From: Ectocarpus siliculosus
Lineage: Eukaryota > Sar > Phaeophyceae > Ectocarpales > Ectocarpaceae
Assembly: GCA_000310025.1 (NCBI GenBank)
Contig: FN649749.1
Location: forward strand, 605,193 to 669,192
Reading direction: 5' to 3'
Length of the DNA stretch: 64,000 bases
Each line of letters begins with the position of its first letter. Within the stretch, counting starts at the first letter, position 1. Position numbers and translations under genes: made by a program. The notes under the pieces were generated by a model. It worked only from the letters and a program-made list of their open reading frames with translations, made no database searches and had not been told where the DNA came from. Positions 61,492-64,000 of this stretch are shown in pieces.

Positions 61492-64000
61492 ATGAGAAAA
61501 GCCTTCCGCGAAAACATGAGTAGCTGTCTGAACTGCTCGGATAATCACCATTCCGTGAAGCAATGCGCTTCGCCGTTCACAATTCTAGTGGTTTGCTGAA
61601 TCCCGAGCTGGGTAATCTCAATGACGATTCTTCTGCTGCTTTTAGGCGTTGGCAAAAGGCCGCATGCGGTCTTTCCGTCGCAAAAATTCGGACGGCCGCA
61701 ACACCAGTCAGGGTAGACGCAACCAGCGCTCTTCCTCCTCCGCCTCTCAGAGTCGAAACCACGCTGGGACTCGCCGTTCTGGCGATGGGTAGTTCTCCTC
61801 CCGATCACCAGCCATAGTCACACAACAGTGGTCACACCCCGGGAATTTTGCGGGTAGCCATCACACTACACAACACACGTCTGGCAACACCCACCACGCT
61901 GGTGCTCTGTCCGTCTACCAACCCCACCCGCATGCTCAAACCGATCCTTCGTCTGGCATCATGGTTTCGACCAATCACAACGCTCGCCAACCTGATCATT
62001 TCCAAAATGGTGGCCGTTCTCGCACAGGATGACTCATCGACGGTGGTTCGCCTCCCCCCCTTGGACCGCCTCCAGCAACTTCGGGGACTTCGTCTCGTTC
62101 ATGACAAGACGTGCGTGCGTGTGTCACGCCCTGTTGCGTCGAACCCTTCGGTTTTACGCAACACCAATAATACTTCGGTACTGCTGTTTTTCCTTCACAC
62201 CCTGTTGCCTCTAACCCTTCGGATTTACCCAACGCCAACAATAATACTTCGATACATATGTCATGTTGTTCCTTCATGTCCTGTTGCATCTAGCACTTCG
62301 GTTCTATGCAACGATAGCAACACTTCGGTGAATGTTATCCCTACGCACTCTACTGCCCCTAGCCCCTAGTATTCCAGTGCTATGCAATAACATCGGTACA
62401 CGTTGTTTCTTCAAGTGTTGGTCGGGTCGGTATCAAGCCAAACGCTCTCATCCCACCTTCACCATCACACTTGCAGCACCATCTGCGACCCCTGCACCCT
62501 TGACTCTTCGGATTGATGCTCCGTCGGAAACTAACCAGTCTGGCCCGAGTACTGTCTTGAGGTGCGGGAACAGGCCCGTAGGACCTTCGGGACCATTGAG
62601 TGCCGCTCGTTCGTCGGGCACCGCTCGTTCGCTCCCCCCCCCGTCGTCTGCAGATAAGACCGGCCGTAGCCATACGCTTCGGACGATTGATGAGGAATCG
62701 CCTGATTTTGTTATCCCGGGCGAATCTTCGGACGCGCTCCATTCGTCTGTGTGCGCTTCCGTTGAGGGTCCGCCCTCGACCGTTGCACCGGTAGCTAACT
62801 TGATTGGTTCCGACCGGCAAGTTTCAGGATCAAATTCGCCTGGCTTCGAATCACCTTGTTCCCGCGGTTCCGACCATCGAACATCATCAGATTCCGCCAC
62901 GAAACATTTCGACCATGGGTCGTCATTGCACGCCCCATTTCCTCCGACGCACGCTTGCACAGAGGCGCCTAATAGTAGGACGCCGCGACCGACGTCGACA
63001 GTGCTGACACCACCGCTTTGGGAGGACCCTCCCGGAGTGACCTCCCAACCGCCGGCAGTCTCGCGTGTACCTTGTCACGGGGGAATGGCCAGGAGCACCA
63101 CGCGCGGCTCAGTTCTTTCACTGGCCCGGCCTTGGCAGCCGTTCCTAACGAAAGAGGCCTGTTGAATGACATCTTACGAGGCGTTTCTTCAGGTTTATAA
63201 TTGGAGCGCACGCAGCATCGAGTCACTGGCATCAGACTTCGGTCGATCCTTCGCCGGTCCCTGCCGTTGCCGGGACCACCCCCACGGATATCCATGTCGT
63301 CAAACCCAACACGGGCGTTTTGCCCGCCACGGCTTCGGCTGCAACACCAGCTTCGGCTTCAGCACTCAGGGCACTTTGGCTGGCCCCTACAGCCCCGGCT
63401 GTTTTTTCGATCATTCTACCGAGTATTGTACTCCTGACATGGCACTTTTTTGGAAGCCCCCCTCTCGTTTTCCCCAATGGACACCGTCGACTTTTGTTGT
63501 GGTTGATGGAGGAGTTGTTTACTTGTGTGCTGAGCATTTTTCGCTATGGAAAAAGCTCGTTTTTTTCGAAGACCACAAAGCTTTGCAGAACATCATGCGA
63601 GCATCCGACCCTGCCTTACACAAGCAGTTTGGCCGCGCAAAGTCCGTGGATGCGACCAACCTATTGGGAACGAGAGCACGAAAACATTGTGCTCACTGGC
63701 TCTTACGCAAAATTTAGTGAAAACTCCGAGTTACGAGATCATCTTCTCGGATCTGGTGACAAAATCCTTGCCGACGGAGCCCCTTCGACCGTATTTGGGG
63801 CATTGTCCTTCAGGCCGATGATCCCGACGCTCGATCAACGTCTCGATGGCGCGGTCTCAATTTGTTGGGAAACGCCCTCCAACCATGCCCCGCCTCCCGA
63901 GCGCAGCTCTCGTTTGCTGCCTTCCAGCGATCAAGTTTCATCGTCATCTCTCCGTAGCGCGGTGCACGAAGTTAGGCTTCGCGCCCTTCGTTGACTGAAC
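61492..64000 (+). mobile_element. Retroelement-like fossil with zinc knuckle and NADAR remnant
   Basis: The unit starts with a CCHC zinc knuckle (CLNCSDNHHSVKQC, about 61525-61566), typical of Gag proteins of LTR retroelements. R/S/H-rich sequence and an S/P-rich low-complexity region (about 62400-63165) follow. From about 63400 to the window end there is similarity to the NADAR family (YbiA-like N-glycosidase fold), for example GGVVYLCAEHFSLWKK. It looks broken: the similarity is spread over more than one reading frame, with at least two breaks. No LTR, protease, integrase or reverse transcriptase is visible, and the right part is cut by the window edge. The assignment to an LTR-type element rests on the zinc knuckle alone. 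A captured host gene next to a Gag-like fragment is the alternative. The age cannot be judged. Confidence 0.45.
62124..62400 (+). repeat. Imperfect 70-80 bp tandem repeat inside the fossil
   Basis: Three to four units each begin CCTGTTGC(G/C/A)TC, continue with CACTTCGG/CCCTTCGG, then CAACACCAATAATACTTCGG or a variant. They encode a PVASNxSVLxNxxNTSV-like peptide period. The last unit is strongly diverged. Confidence 0.6.

Noticed and set aside
1-64000. CRISPR array or prokaryotic operon structure
   Set aside because: No regularly spaced direct repeats with unique spacers; genes are intron-split and widely spaced.

Overview
The window looks like nuclear DNA of a brown alga (Phaeophyceae), probably Ectocarpus or a close relative. 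This is inference. Its grounds are many small exons (about 30-390 nt) split by 0.2-2.3 kb introns, abundant CTG/CAG and GTT/GTC microsatellites, a widely scattered CTGCTGTAC/GTACAGCAG motif, and a single-exon ankyrin gene with an N-terminal block that I recall as common in Ectocarpus. Genes of bacterial type (RadA, DUF1295, aromatic hydroxylase) all carry spliceosomal introns, so contamination is unlikely.

Layout: (1) 2.0-8.0 kb, plus strand, nine exons: an FAD-dependent aromatic-ring monooxygenase, apparently complete. (2) 10.3-17.1 kb or further, minus strand, at least nine exons: a TRIC-type cation channel whose C-terminus resembles bulb-type lectin repeats. The 5' end is not found. (3) 20.7-31.5 kb, plus strand, sixteen exons: RadA/Sms recombination helicase. 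(4) 32.5-44.1 kb, plus strand, sixteen exons: a GHKL-ATPase protein of the topoisomerase VI subunit B / meiotic TOPOVIB-like family. (5) 46.2-52.4 kb, minus strand, eight exons: a DUF1295 steroid-reductase-like membrane protein, complete. (6) 57.3-59.0 kb, plus strand, one exon: ankyrin-repeat protein. (7) 61.5-64.0 kb: remains of a retroelement-like unit with a CCHC zinc knuckle, low-complexity sequence and a decayed NADAR domain, running off the window.

Exon borders were set by hand from splice signals, phase agreement and family motifs. In the four complete multi-exon models the phases close exactly, giving 869, 754, 717 and 315 residues. Three of about 53 introns read as GC-AG. Introns and spacers hold a 416-bp TA-flanked MITE, a 145-bp inverted-repeat element, a three-unit tandem repeat, five copies of a short dispersed repeat, a partial exon duplication and many microsatellites. 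RadA and the TOPOVIB-like gene are adjacent on one strand and both act in recombination. The remaining neighbours show no pathway link.
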